The notes beneath the pieces were generated by a model. It made no database searches and was not told the DNA's origin. It saw only the letters and a list, made by a program, of their open reading frames with translations. The position numbers and the translations under genes were made by a program. A DNA stretch of 64,000 nucleotides from Virgibacillus sp. MSJ-26 (lineage in GTDB: Bacteria; Bacillota; Bacilli; Bacillales; Amphibacillaceae): the NCBI RefSeq assembly GCF_018918075.1, contig NZ_JAHLPW010000010.1:1-64000 (forward strand), given 5' to 3'. This document shows positions 17,658-27,564 of the stretch, piece by piece. The stretch's first letter is position 1, and each line of letters begins with the position of its first letter.

Positions 17658-17719
17658 GTGGCTTTTAATTCACCAGAAGAAACAGCGAAGATGGCTAAAG
17701 ATGCCGGGATTGGGAAATG
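17658..17719 (+). pseudogene. 5' fragment resembling a formate/nitrite transporter gene
   Basis: After AGGTGG (17644-17649) a GTG opens a frame reading VAFNSPEETAKMAKDAGIGK (GTG would initiate as methionine), which resembles the N terminus of FNT-family channels, usually MAF-x-x-P-[DE]-E. Resemblance stops about 20 codons in, where the truncated S9 peptidase running in the opposite direction begins. A TTGACA-like -35 lies near 17573. The region 17401-17640 otherwise shows nothing. The family assignment is tentative, as only 20 residues remain. Confidence 0.35.
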
Positions 17720-19064
17720 CAGTCGGTGGTGCTATGCCAAAACCTTTTACAAGCCACTTTAAATCTGCGACAGCATACATTCTCTTTCGGACATCATCTA
17801 ATTTCACGTAACTTCTGCCATACCCCATACTTCCTCTTACGTTCGGGGCAATCACGGCAAATCCTAAATGTGCTAAAAGTTGGATAGCAGGATTAAACTG
17901 TTCTCTGATTTGGCTCTCCGGACCTCCATGTACATAGACAACAGCTGGCTGATTACTTTTTTCTTTTCCATATAAAAAGTATGGCACTTCAAGTCCATCA
18001 AACGAATGAAAATGACAGAGCTCAGGTTCCATCCATAAATGGCTAATCTCCTTATCATCTCCAAACCAAGTAAGTCTTTCGGACGTTTTATTGTTCACAT
18101 CCACTTTCCATATATCTCCAGGAATTACCGCACTTTTAAGCCCTAGCACAAGTTCAGTATTACTATACCAATCGAGTGATTTATACACACCTCGAGGAAG
18201 ACTACTTATTTGCTGGTGTGTTTGTGATGTAACATCATATAATCCAAGTGTTGAAATACCACCTTCGTTTGTCGTATATGCTAATTGTTCCTCATTAGGA
18301 GAAAGTTTTATTTCTTCAATGTCCCAGTCCTTATTGGAAAAAAGGTGGTTTACTTTTTCCGGATTTCTTAACGAAAACTGATGAACACCTAATGTATTCC
18401 GTTCGATATCTGATAATATAAAGCCATCTTGGCCATTTTTGAATAACTCTATTGAAGCATATCTTGCTAATTCATTTGTGTCACCAATTATGGTTAATTT
18501 TCTTGTTTTAATAGCAAACAGATAAAATGATCTATCTATGTTCGTATCTGCCATGCTTAAAATAAGATGGGCTCCATCGTTGGTCCAACTTACAGGTGTG
18601 CACTGGCCATCGTTTTTATATAAAAGCTCTTCTTTTCCTTTTGATAAATCATAAATATAGATATCAAAATATCCAGGATGCCTGCGATTGCTAGTAAATG
18701 AAATAGTTTTATCATCAGGCGACCAGCCGCCAAATTGATGAAAATGGTCCTCAGATATCACCAACTCTTCAATATCTTGACCTTTATTTTTTAATAAATA
18801 AAGTTGTTGCTTCTCATTTCCGTTCTTATCCATGCCTACAATAGTTTCTTTTCCAGAATGTGAGTGATGAACTGACAAGATTCTGTCAGACAAATCCGTA
18901 TACTGCGTCGTATCTCTGGTTTCACTGTCCCATTTCCATACTTGTGGAAGTCCTGACTTTTTGGATAGAAATGTAATAGAATTTTGACCAGGGATTATTA
19001 CTGGACTATACGCTTCGTTGACATTTAAGTAAGCCTTTAATAAATCTTCATTAGATTTTGTCAT
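17670..19064 (-). pseudogene. S9 prolyl oligopeptidase-type peptidase, 3'-truncated
   Basis: An open frame of 464 codons. Residues ~1-330 form the beta-propeller of an S9C acylaminoacyl-peptidase-like enzyme (FGGWSPDDKTISFTSNR, SPNEEQLAYTTNEGG), and residues 340-440 begin the alpha/beta hydrolase domain (YVHGGPESQ, APNVRGSMGYGRSY, DLKWLVKG). Homology stops at about residue 441. The nucleophile motif GGSYGG, the catalytic Asp and the His are all missing, replaced by 23 unrelated residues read from the opposing fragment. ATG follows AAGGAG. Full-length relatives have about 600 residues, so the product, if made, cannot be an active peptidase. Confidence 0.85.
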
Positions 19065-19170
19065 ATGGTTAATCTCCTTATTTCATGTTCTCCTGTATCG
19101 TTTTACTCTATGTAAGCGCCCGACTCCAACATTTTAAGTATCATCATAACTAAATACGGAAATATTTAAG

Positions 19171-19200
19171 AAAGCGAATCTAGTAATCCAGATTCGCTTT
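19171..19200. terminator. Hairpin between a repeat and the S9 pseudogene
   Basis: AAAGCGAATCT and AGATTCGCTTT form an 11-bp stem with an 8-base loop, followed by a T run on the plus strand and TCTTAAAT on the minus. It probably stops minus-strand transcription from the lipoprotein gene at 19403, with the dispersed repeat lying in between. Confidence 0.6.
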
Positions 19201-19206
19201 TTTCTT

Positions 19207-19385
19207 AATTAAGGAAACTATAACATTAAAATTCCTGTGGATAACTTTATACTGAAATTGGCCACGTCCAGCGCAAGGCGCCCAGCCCGCCTGAGGTCTT
19301 AAGCAATAATCCTACGTGGCACTCCGGTTTCTTGCTTAAGCTGTGCCTGAGGCTAACCGGGCGTCCTGCGCTTTTGTTCTAATAC
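19207..19385 (-). repeat. Composite dispersed repeat, copy 1
   Basis: Reads, on the minus strand, AAAAGCGCAGGACGCCCGG, a CTTAAGCAA...TTGCTTAAG hairpin, GCCTCAGG-type blocks, then GTGGCCAATTTCAGTATAAAG and a tail with TATAATG-like and TTATAGTTTCC segments. The tail recurs at 44343-44394 and 56173-56222, and the CTTAAGCAA hairpin recurs at 33900-34066. Non-coding. Confidence 0.7.
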
Positions 19386-19402
19386 ACCTTTATTCCCATC
19401 GA

Positions 19403-21001
19403 TTACTCTTCTAAATAAGTATCCTTAAGATAAAGAACTTTTGTCGGTAATTGAATGAGATCTTTTACTTCATCACGAACACCAAGTGAGTATTTTTGAT
19501 GTAAAACATAAATCATCGGTGCAATGTCAACTAAGTCTTCCTGAATTTCACTGTAAATGTCATTACGCTTTTCTTCATCCATTTCTTTTCTTGCTTCTTC
19601 AATTAAAGCGTCAATATCATCATCTTCTAAGAATGACATATTCCCCGCATTGCCTAAGTTTTCAGAATGGAAAAGCGGATATATCCCTGTATCGGCTGTT
19701 GCAGTTGAATTTGACCAACCAAGAATATACATTTCTTGTTCCCCATTATCGACTTTATCTAAATAGGCACCCCACTCAAGGATTTCTACTTCAAGATCAA
19801 TCCCTATTTCTTTTAATTGTGCTTGGACATTCGTTGCTACATCAATCCGTTCTCGACTATCGTTTGTCCAAATTGTTGTAGAAAATCCATCTTCATAACC
19901 CGCTTCAGCTAATAGTTCTTTTGCTTTATCAACATTGTATTCCAATCCCGAAATTGAATCGTCATAGCCTGGTACAGCTGGAGCTAATGGACCAATAGCC
20001 AATTCTCCAACACCATTGTAGATACCATCTACAATCTGTTCTTTATCAATGGCCATTGTAACTGCTTGGCGAACCTTTTCTTCATCAAATGGCTCTTGGG
20101 TTACATTAAACCCAATATAATCTAGTGCCACGCTATCTTGTTCAGTAACATGCACACCATCTGCCCCACTTACTTGCTCTATATCTGATGGGCTAAGAGG
20201 GTTTGTAATATGTGAATCACCTGTTTCAATTTCAGCAATCCTCGTTAAATCTTCGGAAACGACTTTAAATGTCACCGAATCTAGTTTAGCCTCACCGTCC
20301 CAGTATTCTTCATTCTTTACAAGTTTTATAGAATCACCAGGGGTCCATGATTCAAATTTAAAATAACCTGTCCCAGTAGGATTCTCATTAATAACCGTAC
20401 CAGGTTCATTTCCTTCTTCCATGGCTGCATAATCGTCTTCGATTTGTTCTTTTGAAATCATGCCCCCAACATTATGCGCAAAATGGGATGGAAGCGCAGA
20501 AAAAGGAAATTCAGTTATAAAGCGAATCGTATAATCATCTACTACTTCAATTTCATCAATCATAGCTAAATAGCTTGCTGCTGGTGCGGCAACATCAGGA
20601 TCTAAAACACGCTCGACATTTGTTTTGACAACATCGGCATTAAATTCTGATCCATCATGAAATGTAACCCCTTCTTGCAACTTAAACTCCCAAGTAACAT
20701 CATCGATTGCTTCCCAGCGTTCTGCCAGTAACGGTTGAAGTTCCATATCTTCATCTTGTCTAACTAATCTTTCAAAGATATTTGTTTGAACATCATAAGA
20801 AGGCACGTCATTTACACCAGCTGGATCTAAAGATACGGCATCAGATAAATTGGCAATGACCAAATCACCGCCTGAACCTAACCCCTCTTCTTCACTATCC
20901 CCTCCAGTTGCAGAAGATTCTTCAGGTTCACTTGCACAAGCAGCAATCATTACACCAACCAATAAAAGTAATGAAAGTAAAAACAACTTCTTCATTCTCA
21001 T
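19403..21001 (-). CDS. Oligopeptide ABC transporter substrate-binding lipoprotein
   Basis: A 532-residue family 5 solute-binding lipoprotein, with the lipobox IAAC placing the lipidated cysteine at residue 22. It shares with its paralogue at 11283-12875 the blocks SLDPAGVND, FHDGSEFNADVVKTN, NPTGTGYFK, ESFDEEKVRQAV-like and MAIDKE. A GAGGAGG site precedes the ATG by 11 bases. Again there are no permease or ATPase genes adjacent. Two such receptors among peptidase-type genes suggest uptake of different peptides through a shared transporter encoded elsewhere. Its divergent neighbour is an asparaginase-family gene. Confidence 0.9.
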   Translation of the reverse strand: MRMKKLFLLSLLLLVGVMIAACASEPEESSATGGDSEEEGLGSGGDLVIANLSDAVSLDPAGVNDVPSYDVQTNIFERLVRQDEDMELQPLLAERWEAIDDVTWEFKLQEGVTFHDGSEFNADVVKTNVERVLDPDVAAPAASYLAMIDEIEVVDDYTIRFITEFPFSALPSHFAHNVGGMISKEQIEDDYAAMEEGNEPGTVINENPTGTGYFKFESWTPGDSIKLVKNEEYWDGEAKLDSVTFKVVSEDLTRIAEIETGDSHITNPLSPSDIEQVSGADGVHVTEQDSVALDYIGFNVTQEPFDEEKVRQAVTMAIDKEQIVDGIYNGVGELAIGPLAPAVPGYDDSISGLEYNVDKAKELLAEAGYEDGFSTTIWTNDSRERIDVATNVQAQLKEIGIDLEVEILEWGAYLDKVDNGEQEMYILGWSNSTATADTGIYPLFHSENLGNAGNMSFLEDDDIDALIEEARKEMDEEKRNDIYSEIQEDLVDIAPMIYVLHQKYSLGVRDEVKDLIQLPTKVLYLKDTYLEE

Positions 21002-21282
21002 TTGATAAATTGCCTCCTCGTTATAATAGTTAGAAATATTTAAAGATAAACAATAGTATATCTGATTGAATTTAGTAAATCCAGTGTTTTTTCAATTAAT
21101 TATAAGCACTATATCACCTTTAAATATTGTAACCGCATACAAGGTTATATTAACGCTACTTCTTACCATGAACGTATTTATGAGGTTTTTAAAGTTTCTA
21201 ATCTTTTGTTTGTTAATTAACTTGCATTCTTTTAATATCCCATTTATTTTTAAGTTAGAGTGACTAAAAAGGATTGAGAAAA

Positions 21283-22272
21283 ATGAAGAAGATAATAATA
21301 ATACATTTGGGTGGAACTATTTCTGCTCAAGGGAAAAATCGTCTTGATTTAAAAGATTATCAATCAGGCAAAGTGAGTGGGGATGAGTTTTTCAGTAGTC
21401 TACCAGAGATACAGAGTTTAGCAGACATAAAAATGTATGAATTGGATGGGGTTAGTAGCACTAATATTAATATAAAACATTGGATGAAACTTAAAAGGCT
21501 GATTGAAACTTATTTAAATGAAAACCAATATGATGGTGTAGTAATCACACACGGAACGAGTACTCTCGAAGAAACTGCCTATTTTCTGCATTTAAAAATT
21601 AACTGTAAAAAACCCATCGTACTAGTTGGGGCGCAAAGACCTTTTTCCGCATTAAGCTCGGATGCACCGCTAAACCTAATTCAAGCTGTGAAAGTCGCTG
21701 TGCACGAAGCTTCAGAAAACAAAGGTGTTTTAATAGTAAGCAATGACAGAATCTACAGTGCGCGTGATGTTACTAAGACAGATACGTACCGTTTAGATAC
21801 TTTTCAATCAACGGACTTAGGGTGCCTTGGCTACATTGAAACAGATGACACTGTCCAATATTACCGGGAACCGCTTAGAAGGCACACTATCCACTCTGAA
21901 TTGACAGATGTTTCTTTAAATAAAGTTCCTCTGATTGAAATAGTGTACTCTTATGCCGGCGCAACAGGTACCGTTATTGATATGGTTACACAGTCCAAAA
22001 ACTATCAGGGTATCATTTTAGCTGGAACAGGCGCAGGGCGCTTTTCGAATCTTGAAGAAGAAGCTCTTTCGCGTGCTATTGACGAAGGATTATTCATTGT
22101 CCGAAGCAGCCGTGGGGGCAACGGAAGAGTCGTTGATATTGATGCTTTTAGTCATTTAAACCTCATCACTGGAGATAATTTAACACCACAAAAAGCGCGT
22201 ATATTATTAATGCTTGCCTTACTGAAATATGATTCGTTAAAAGATATACAGAAAGCTTTTGATGAGTATTAA
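21283..22272 (+). CDS. Asparaginase family protein
   Basis: A 329-residue protein of the L-asparaginase/glutaminase fold without signal peptide. The N-terminal nucleophile block HLGGTIS places the threonine at residue 12, and RDVTKTDTY supplies the expected lysine region. The second signature reads THGTSTLEETA (about 89-99), whereas active asparaginases have THGTDT: the aspartate of the Thr-Asp-Lys relay is replaced by serine. ATG 21283 has AAGGA 9 bases upstream, so an upstream TTG at 21274 is less likely. If active it would release ammonia from asparagine or a related amide; the substitution makes a different substrate or reduced activity possible. A 65-codon frame at 21066-21263 upstream is not supported. 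Confidence 0.82.
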   Translation: MKKIIIIHLGGTISAQGKNRLDLKDYQSGKVSGDEFFSSLPEIQSLADIKMYELDGVSSTNINIKHWMKLKRLIETYLNENQYDGVVITHGTSTLEETAYFLHLKINCKKPIVLVGAQRPFSALSSDAPLNLIQAVKVAVHEASENKGVLIVSNDRIYSARDVTKTDTYRLDTFQSTDLGCLGYIETDDTVQYYREPLRRHTIHSELTDVSLNKVPLIEIVYSYAGATGTVIDMVTQSKNYQGIILAGTGAGRFSNLEEEALSRAIDEGLFIVRSSRGGNGRVVDIDAFSHLNLITGDNLTPQKARILLMLALLKYDSLKDIQKAFDEY

Positions 22273-22282
22273 ATTACAATTA

Positions 22283-22305
22283 AAGGAGGGATTCCTCCCC
22301 TCCTT
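22283..22305. terminator. Possible hairpin between convergent genes
   Basis: AAGGAGGG and CCCTCCTT form an 8-bp GC-rich stem with a 7-base loop just after the asparaginase stop. No T run follows, so termination is uncertain. Confidence 0.35.
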
Positions 22306-22336
22306 GTGTTCTATCTATTTGTTATTCAATTTGCCA

Positions 22337-23647
22337 TTACTTTTTACGTAATAACATTCGCATTCCCATAAAAATTGCCCATGGTTTCTGTTCTCTATTA
22401 AAGTAGAATTGAATTGGCTTTTCATTCTCTTTTATGATAAGTGTTTTCTCATCACTTTCCACTAGGGAAAATTGCCCACCTTCCATCTGTGCTGTTAAAT
22501 CACCATTTACAAATTCAATAACAACACGCTGGCCTTCCTTATTTACAAACTCCCCGACAAATCTCTTTTTCTCTTCTTTATTCAATGTTGTCACTGGTAG
22601 CACGCTTTCCTTCGTACTTAAAGGAAGTTCAAGAACTGTATTGACTGCTTCCAACCATATATCCCCAGCTGTAGCTCCGGATAAATTCGTTAACACAGCT
22701 ATAGAAATATTTTTTTCAGGCAAAAATCCAAAATTTGAAGCCACACCAGGCTGTCCACCACTATGCTCAACTAATGTTGTTCCGTAATAACCAGGTGTAA
22801 CTTTAAAGGCATAACCATAATAGGTCTTCTGATCCGTTTGCACATATGGTTGATAGATTTTCTTTAAAAACCTTTCAGTAATTGTTTGTTTATCCTCGAC
22901 TTTACCACCGTTTATGAAAAGATCTCCATACTTTATTAAATCGAGAACCGTTGACCGAAGACCGCCTCCAACTTCATAATTTCCAAGCTTTGGCCATAAT
23001 TGTTTTTCATGCTTTTCTTTATCTTTGTCAAAAATATATGGAACAGTCACATTCGTAAACTTCTTTATCTCTTCAATACTAAAAGTTGATCGATTCATTT
23101 GTAAGGGATTGAGTATTTCTTCAGTGATATAACGACGATATAGGCGCCCTGTTACTTTTTCTATGATTGCTCCCAGTAACAAAAAAGCATCATTTGAATA
23201 ACTGAAATACTCACCTGGTTTTCCAAGTATATCGTGATTTCTTTCTCTTAAATAGGTTAAATGCTCTTCAAAATGATTAAACTCTTCATGACGTTCGATT
23301 GGTGCAAGACCGGTTGTATGAGTTAACAAATGATGAATTGTCACCTGTTCGATCGGCTCAATTCCTCTGATACTAAACTTTGGTAAATATGTAGAGACAG
23401 GATCCGTCAAAGCGATTTCCTCTTGAGCTACCAGTTTCATTATAGCTAGCGCGGTAAAAGACTTTGTTACCGAAGCAGTTCCGAAAAGAGTATCAGGGGT
23501 AACTGGAAGTTCAGCTTCCATATCTCTGAATCCAAATCCTTTTTGATAAATTATCTCATTGTCTTTGCTCACCGCAAGTGCTACTCCCGGAATATGTTCT
23601 TTTTCCATACGTTTTTTCAATTCTTTTTCAAAGTTCATCCAATTCAT
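22337..23647 (-). CDS. Beta-lactamase-fold serine hydrolase (class C / PBP4-like)
   Basis: A 436-residue protein with the class C beta-lactamase/D-alanyl-peptidase fold. SVTK at 59-62 holds the catalytic serine and lysine, YSN lies near residue 155 and HSGG near 297. There is no signal peptide or membrane anchor, so it is probably cytoplasmic, which argues against a cell-wall or antibiotic target and for an esterase or D-amino-acid peptidase role. The C-terminal ~90 residues form a small beta domain as in related esterases. ATG follows AGAGGTGA. It neighbours the asparaginase-family gene convergently. Confidence 0.85.
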   Translation of the reverse strand: MNWMNFEKELKKRMEKEHIPGVALAVSKDNEIIYQKGFGFRDMEAELPVTPDTLFGTASVTKSFTALAIMKLVAQEEIALTDPVSTYLPKFSIRGIEPIEQVTIHHLLTHTTGLAPIERHEEFNHFEEHLTYLRERNHDILGKPGEYFSYSNDAFLLLGAIIEKVTGRLYRRYITEEILNPLQMNRSTFSIEEIKKFTNVTVPYIFDKDKEKHEKQLWPKLGNYEVGGGLRSTVLDLIKYGDLFINGGKVEDKQTITERFLKKIYQPYVQTDQKTYYGYAFKVTPGYYGTTLVEHSGGQPGVASNFGFLPEKNISIAVLTNLSGATAGDIWLEAVNTVLELPLSTKESVLPVTTLNKEEKKRFVGEFVNKEGQRVVIEFVNGDLTAQMEGGQFSLVESDEKTLIIKENEKPIQFYFNREQKPWAIFMGMRMLLRKK

Positions 23648-23782
23648 CTAATCACCTCTTTAAATATTAAACGTCAATTCTTCTTCTAATAATATCATAA
23701 TTATAAGATTGCGACGATTGACGAAATACAGAGAACAATTTATGAATGTACAAAGTCCTACCAAACTAAGATTATATTATAA

Positions 23783-23811
23783 TTGACACCAGCAAAACAT
23801 TAGTTTATTAT
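23783..23811 (+). promoter_or_regulatory. SigA promoter of psuK-psuG
   Basis: TTGACA (23783-23788) and TATTAT (23806-23811) are spaced by 17 bases, about 25 bases before the ribosome site of psuK. Confidence 0.7.
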
Positions 23812-23840
23812 ATAAACATAAGTTTAAAGGTGGTGTGACG

Positions 23841-24962
23841 ATGCTTGAAAATAAGTGGGATTCATTAAGCAAAAATGAACAAAAGATTTATCGACTAATT
23901 AAACAAGATCCTTTTATTAGTCAACAAGAACTTGCCAATAAAGTGAACTTATCTCGCCCCTCAATTGCTAATATTATATCGGGGTTAGTTAGAAAAGGGT
24001 ATATTCTTGGTAAAGCATATGTTTTAAACGAAACAAAACCTGTTATTTGTATTGGTGGAGCCAATGTTGACCGCAAGTTTTATTTAAACAATACATTAGA
24101 ATGGAAAACATCTAACCCCATCCGTTCAACTCAAAATGCCGGTGGTGTTGCACGCAATGTTGCCGAAAATCTGGGTCGGCTTGGCTCGCCTGCAACACTC
24201 ATTACAGCTAGTGGAAATGATTCAGATTGGTCTTTTATCGAAGCTTCTTCAACTCCCTATGTAAATATGGATGATGTGATTAAACTACCTGACGTAACAA
24301 CCGGATCATACACAGCGCTTTTGGATGCAACAGGCGAAATGTCAGTTGCTTTTGCCGATATGGATGTCTATGAACAGCTAACTCCAGATATCATTCAAAA
24401 CAAATCAGCTATGCTCTCACATGCAAGATGTATCATTGCCGATTTAAACTGTCCAAAAGATACACTAGAAACATTAGGAAACGTTACTAAAAATCATCAC
24501 ATCCCTCTCATTCTTATAACTGTTTCATCACCTAAAATGAAGCGAATGCCAGATAATCTTGATGATGTCACCTGGTTGATTACAAATATTGATGAAACGG
24601 AAGCCTATTTTACACAAAAGATTTCAACAAATACTGAATGGAAAAGCGCTGTCGAACGTTATCTTGATTTAGGTATTACAAATGTCGTCATTACCGGCGG
24701 AGATAAAGGAGCAATGATTGGAAATCAGGATGAGGGTATCCATCATATACCTTCGATTAAGCCTACAAAAATTATTGATGTGACTGGAGCAGGTGACGCT
24801 TTTTCTTCTGCAGTAGTTTATGCTTGGCTAGAAGGTGAGTCTCTACTCAATATTGGTAAAGCAGGCATTGTAAACGCGGTCCAGACATTAACATCACCCT
24901 ATACTGTTCGTCAAAATTTATCTGCTACACAACTACAAACTGATATGGAGGAAACAAAATGA
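23841..24962 (+). CDS. psuK: Pseudouridine kinase with N-terminal winged helix
   Basis: A 373-residue PfkB-family kinase that phosphorylates pseudouridine to its 5'-phosphate. Residues ~1-55 are a winged-helix domain ([20 protein letters not shown]), as in other PsuK/YeiC proteins. The kinase domain starts at [12 protein letters not shown], with [17 protein letters not shown] binding the sugar and [12 protein letters not shown] supplying the catalytic aspartate. ATG 23841 lies 7 bases after AGGTGG. The stop overlaps the psuG start (ATGA), so the two are translationally coupled. The winged helix may regulate its own operon, which is inference. Confidence 0.92.
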   Translation: MLENKWDSLSKNEQKIYRLIKQDPFISQQELANKVNLSRPSIANIISGLVRKGYILGKAYVLNETKPVICIGGANVDRKFYLNNTLEWKTSNPIRSTQNAGGVARNVAENLGRLGSPATLITASGNDSDWSFIEASSTPYVNMDDVIKLPDVTTGSYTALLDATGEMSVAFADMDVYEQLTPDIIQNKSAMLSHARCIIADLNCPKDTLETLGNVTKNHHIPLILITVSSPKMKRMPDNLDDVTWLITNIDETEAYFTQKISTNTEWKSAVERYLDLGITNVVITGGDKGAMIGNQDEGIHHIPSIKPTKIIDVTGAGDAFSSAVVYAWLEGESLLNIGKAGIVNAVQTLTSPYTVRQNLSATQLQTDMEETK

Positions 24963-25864
24963 AACAATATCTAACTTTCTCAGAAGAAGTTTTAGCAGCA
25001 AAAGAAAATAATCAACCCGTCGTCGCTCTAGAATCAACTATTATTTCACATGGTATGCCGTATCCGAAAAACGTTGAAACTGCCCGATTTGTAGAAAAAT
25101 TAATCCGTGACAATGGAGCTGTTCCCGCAACCATTGCGCTTATGGATGGAAAAATTAAAATAGGCCTATCCGACGATGAGCTAGAATGTCTAGGTAATAG
25201 TAAAGGTGTAGCAAAAGCCTCTCGGCGTGATCTCCCGTATTTGCTTGCTACAAAACAAACTGGAGCTACAACTGTCGCTGCTACGATGATTTGTGCTGAA
25301 CTTGCAGATATAAAGATTTTTGCAACAGGTGGAATTGGCGGAGTCCATCGTGGTGCTGAAACTACAATGGATATTTCGGCCGACCTAGAGGAGCTTTCAA
25401 AAACAAATGTAGCTGTCGTCTGTGCTGGAGCCAAGTCTATTCTCGATCTCGGACTTACCCTTGAGTATTTAGAAACACAAGGTGTCCCTGTCATTGGTTA
25501 CGAGACCGATGTCCTCCCTGCTTTCTATACAAGAACAAGTGAATTTCCTGTTAACTTTCGTGCTAACGATGTTCAGACGGTTGCCAATACACTTAAAACA
25601 AAATGGGATTTAAATTTAAATGGTGGAGCAGTCATTGCAAATCCTATTCCAGAGGAACATGCCATGCCTGAAGAGGAAATCACGTCAATTATTGAAACAG
25701 CTCTCCAAGAAGCAGAAGAAAATAACATTCACGGTAAAGATGTCACACCATTTTTACTAGGCAAAGTTGTTGAGTTAACTGAGGGCAAAAGTCTAGAAGC
25801 TAATATCGAACTCGTTAAAAACAATGCTATCCTCGGAGCCAAGCTTGCTGTACAATTAGGATAA
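24959..25864 (+). CDS. psuG: Pseudouridine-5'-phosphate glycosidase
   Basis: A 301-residue enzyme that splits pseudouridine 5'-phosphate into uracil and ribose 5-phosphate. Family marks are [15 protein letters not shown] near the N terminus, [14 protein letters not shown] around residue 120, [19 protein letters not shown], and the C-terminal [10 protein letters not shown]. Length is normal. The start ATG overlaps the kinase stop by four bases, and the GGAGG upstream lies within the kinase gene. Together with PsuK it lets the cell salvage pseudouridine from degraded RNA. No dedicated transporter is adjacent. Confidence 0.95.
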   Translation: MKQYLTFSEEVLAAKENNQPVVALESTIISHGMPYPKNVETARFVEKLIRDNGAVPATIALMDGKIKIGLSDDELECLGNSKGVAKASRRDLPYLLATKQTGATTVAATMICAELADIKIFATGGIGGVHRGAETTMDISADLEELSKTNVAVVCAGAKSILDLGLTLEYLETQGVPVIGYETDVLPAFYTRTSEFPVNFRANDVQTVANTLKTKWDLNLNGGAVIANPIPEEHAMPEEEITSIIETALQEAEENNIHGKDVTPFLLGKVVELTEGKSLEANIELVKNNAILGAKLAVQLG

Positions 25865-25879
25865 TCTATTTTGAACACG

Positions 25880-25910
25880 AAACAAGCACCCTTTATTTGA
25901 GTGCTTGTTT
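25880..25910 (+). terminator. Rho-independent terminator of psuKG
   Basis: AAACAAGCAC pairs with GTGCTTGTTT, followed by ATTTTTTT. It lies 15 bases after the psuG stop. Confidence 0.9.
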
Positions 25911-25950
25911 ATTTTTTTATTCTCGAACGGAATTATTATTTTTAACATAT

Positions 25951-27564
25951 CTACCAAGCTGCGATACTACCGTCTGTTCGCGATTCAGTACCACCAACTA
26001 ATACACCGGTTTCAGGATTACGCCAGATGATTTGTCCACGACCAAAACTATTAGGCTCCATTGCCATACGAACATCATGTCCTCTTTCTATTAACTCAGA
26101 TGCGATATGATATGGGAAGCGGGGTTCGACCTCTACAACCTTATCTCCCATCCATTGCCATCTTGGCGCATCAAGTGCAGCTTGTGGATTCAGTCCAAAA
26201 TCAATGGTGTTCATTAATACCTGGACATGGCCTTGGGGCATCATTAATCCCCCCATAACACCGAATGGTCCGACCGGTAACTGTCTTTTCGTTAAAAAAC
26301 CAGGAATAATCGTATGATAAGTTTTCTTACTACCTTCTAAGGCGTTGACGTGACTAGGGTCCAGTGAAAAGTCATGCCCACGATTTTGTAATGAAATTCC
26401 CGTCCCAGGAACAACCAGTCCAGAACCAAAGCCCATATAATTACTTTGAATAAGGGATACCATATTCCCCTCTTTATCAGCTGTGGCAAGATATACGGTT
26501 CCACTTGCTTTCGGGTCACCTGCTTCAGGTGTCAATGCTGCCTCATTAATTAATCGTCTTCGTTTGGCAACGTAGTCTTCCTCTAGAAGTTCTTCTAAAG
26601 TAACAGACATCCGAGTTTCATCACTAACATACTTAAAACCATCGGCAAATGCGAGTTTAATAGCTTCAATCTGTTTATGATACGTTTTAACAGATTCTTT
26701 ATCTGTAAAATTAAACCCTTTTAATATATTCATCGCTTGCAGGGCCACTACCCCTTGTCCGTTTGGCGGTAACTCCCAAACTTCATAGTCTCGATATTTA
26801 ATACTGACCGGATCAACCCACTCCGATTGATGATTCGCTAAATCTTCCTGCGTTAAAAAGCCACCCGTTTCTTTGGAAAAATTTGCGATTTCTTCCGCTA
26901 ATTCTCCATGATAAAATGCAGTCCCCTTTGTTTCAGCAATTAATTCTAAGGTTCTAGCATGATCTCTAGATGACCAAACATCACCAACTTGGGGTACTTT
27001 TCCATCTGGTGCAAATGTATCAAACCATGACTTAAATTTATCACCTTTTAAATTTTCATTAAAAATCCGATAGGCACGTCGCCAAAACTTTGCCAAGGTT
27101 GGTGATAAAGGATATCCTTCAGCTGCATATTGAATGGCTGGTCGTAAAACTTCTGTAAGAGGTAATTTCCCAAACCGTTCGGATAACTCGACCCAAGCAC
27201 TTGGAGCACCTGGTACAGTGACGGGCATCCAACCATACTTTGGCATTTTTTCATAACCTTCTTTTTTGACCGCCTCAATCGATATTGCTTCCGGAGATCG
27301 CCCACTTCCATTCAAACCATGTAATTTCCCTTTAATCCAAACAAGTGCGAATACGTCACCACCAATGCCATTTGAAGTCGGTTCAACAACCGTTAAACAA
27401 GCTGCTGTCGCAATCGCAGCATCTATCGCATTCCCCCCTTTTTTCAGAATATCCATTCCTGCGTCAGCTGCCAGTGGCTGTGACGTTGCCACCATTCCAT
27501 TTCTAGCAAAAGTTGCATTTCGTTGAATTGGATAAGGATTTGCAAAATAGTTTAATGATTTCAT
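25951..27564 (-). CDS. Gamma-glutamyltransferase family protein (YwrD-like)
   Basis: A 537-residue Ntn-hydrolase of the gamma-glutamyltranspeptidase family. It has no signal peptide, like YwrD of Bacillus subtilis and unlike the secreted Ggt. The autocleavage and nucleophile threonine is Thr356 in ASGTVYLA, and the substrate-binding region NGIGGD (about 65-70) and GVMGGLMMPQGH (about 430) are present. Expected products are a ~37-kDa large and ~20-kDa small subunit. ATG follows GAGGGG. It probably acts on gamma-glutamyl compounds in the cytoplasm. In B. subtilis ywrD neighbours ywrC-ywrB-ywrA, whose homologues are here about 10 kb away. Confidence 0.9.
   Translation of the reverse strand: MKSLNYFANPYPIQRNATFARNGMVATSQPLAADAGMDILKKGGNAIDAAIATAACLTVVEPTSNGIGGDVFALVWIKGKLHGLNGSGRSPEAISIEAVKKEGYEKMPKYGWMPVTVPGAPSAWVELSERFGKLPLTEVLRPAIQYAAEGYPLSPTLAKFWRRAYRIFNENLKGDKFKSWFDTFAPDGKVPQVGDVWSSRDHARTLELIAETKGTAFYHGELAEEIANFSKETGGFLTQEDLANHQSEWVDPVSIKYRDYEVWELPPNGQGVVALQAMNILKGFNFTDKESVKTYHKQIEAIKLAFADGFKYVSDETRMSVTLEELLEEDYVAKRRRLINEAALTPEAGDPKASGTVYLATADKEGNMVSLIQSNYMGFGSGLVVPGTGISLQNRGHDFSLDPSHVNALEGSKKTYHTIIPGFLTKRQLPVGPFGVMGGLMMPQGHVQVLMNTIDFGLNPQAALDAPRWQWMGDKVVEVEPRFPYHIASELIERGHDVRMAMEPNSFGRGQIIWRNPETGVLVGGTESRTDGSIAAW

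Noticed and set aside
21066-21263. A 65-codon plus-strand frame upstream of the asparaginase-family gene
   Set aside because: Hydrophobic by AT-rich composition, no ribosome site, no family resemblance; it lies in a divergent promoter region.
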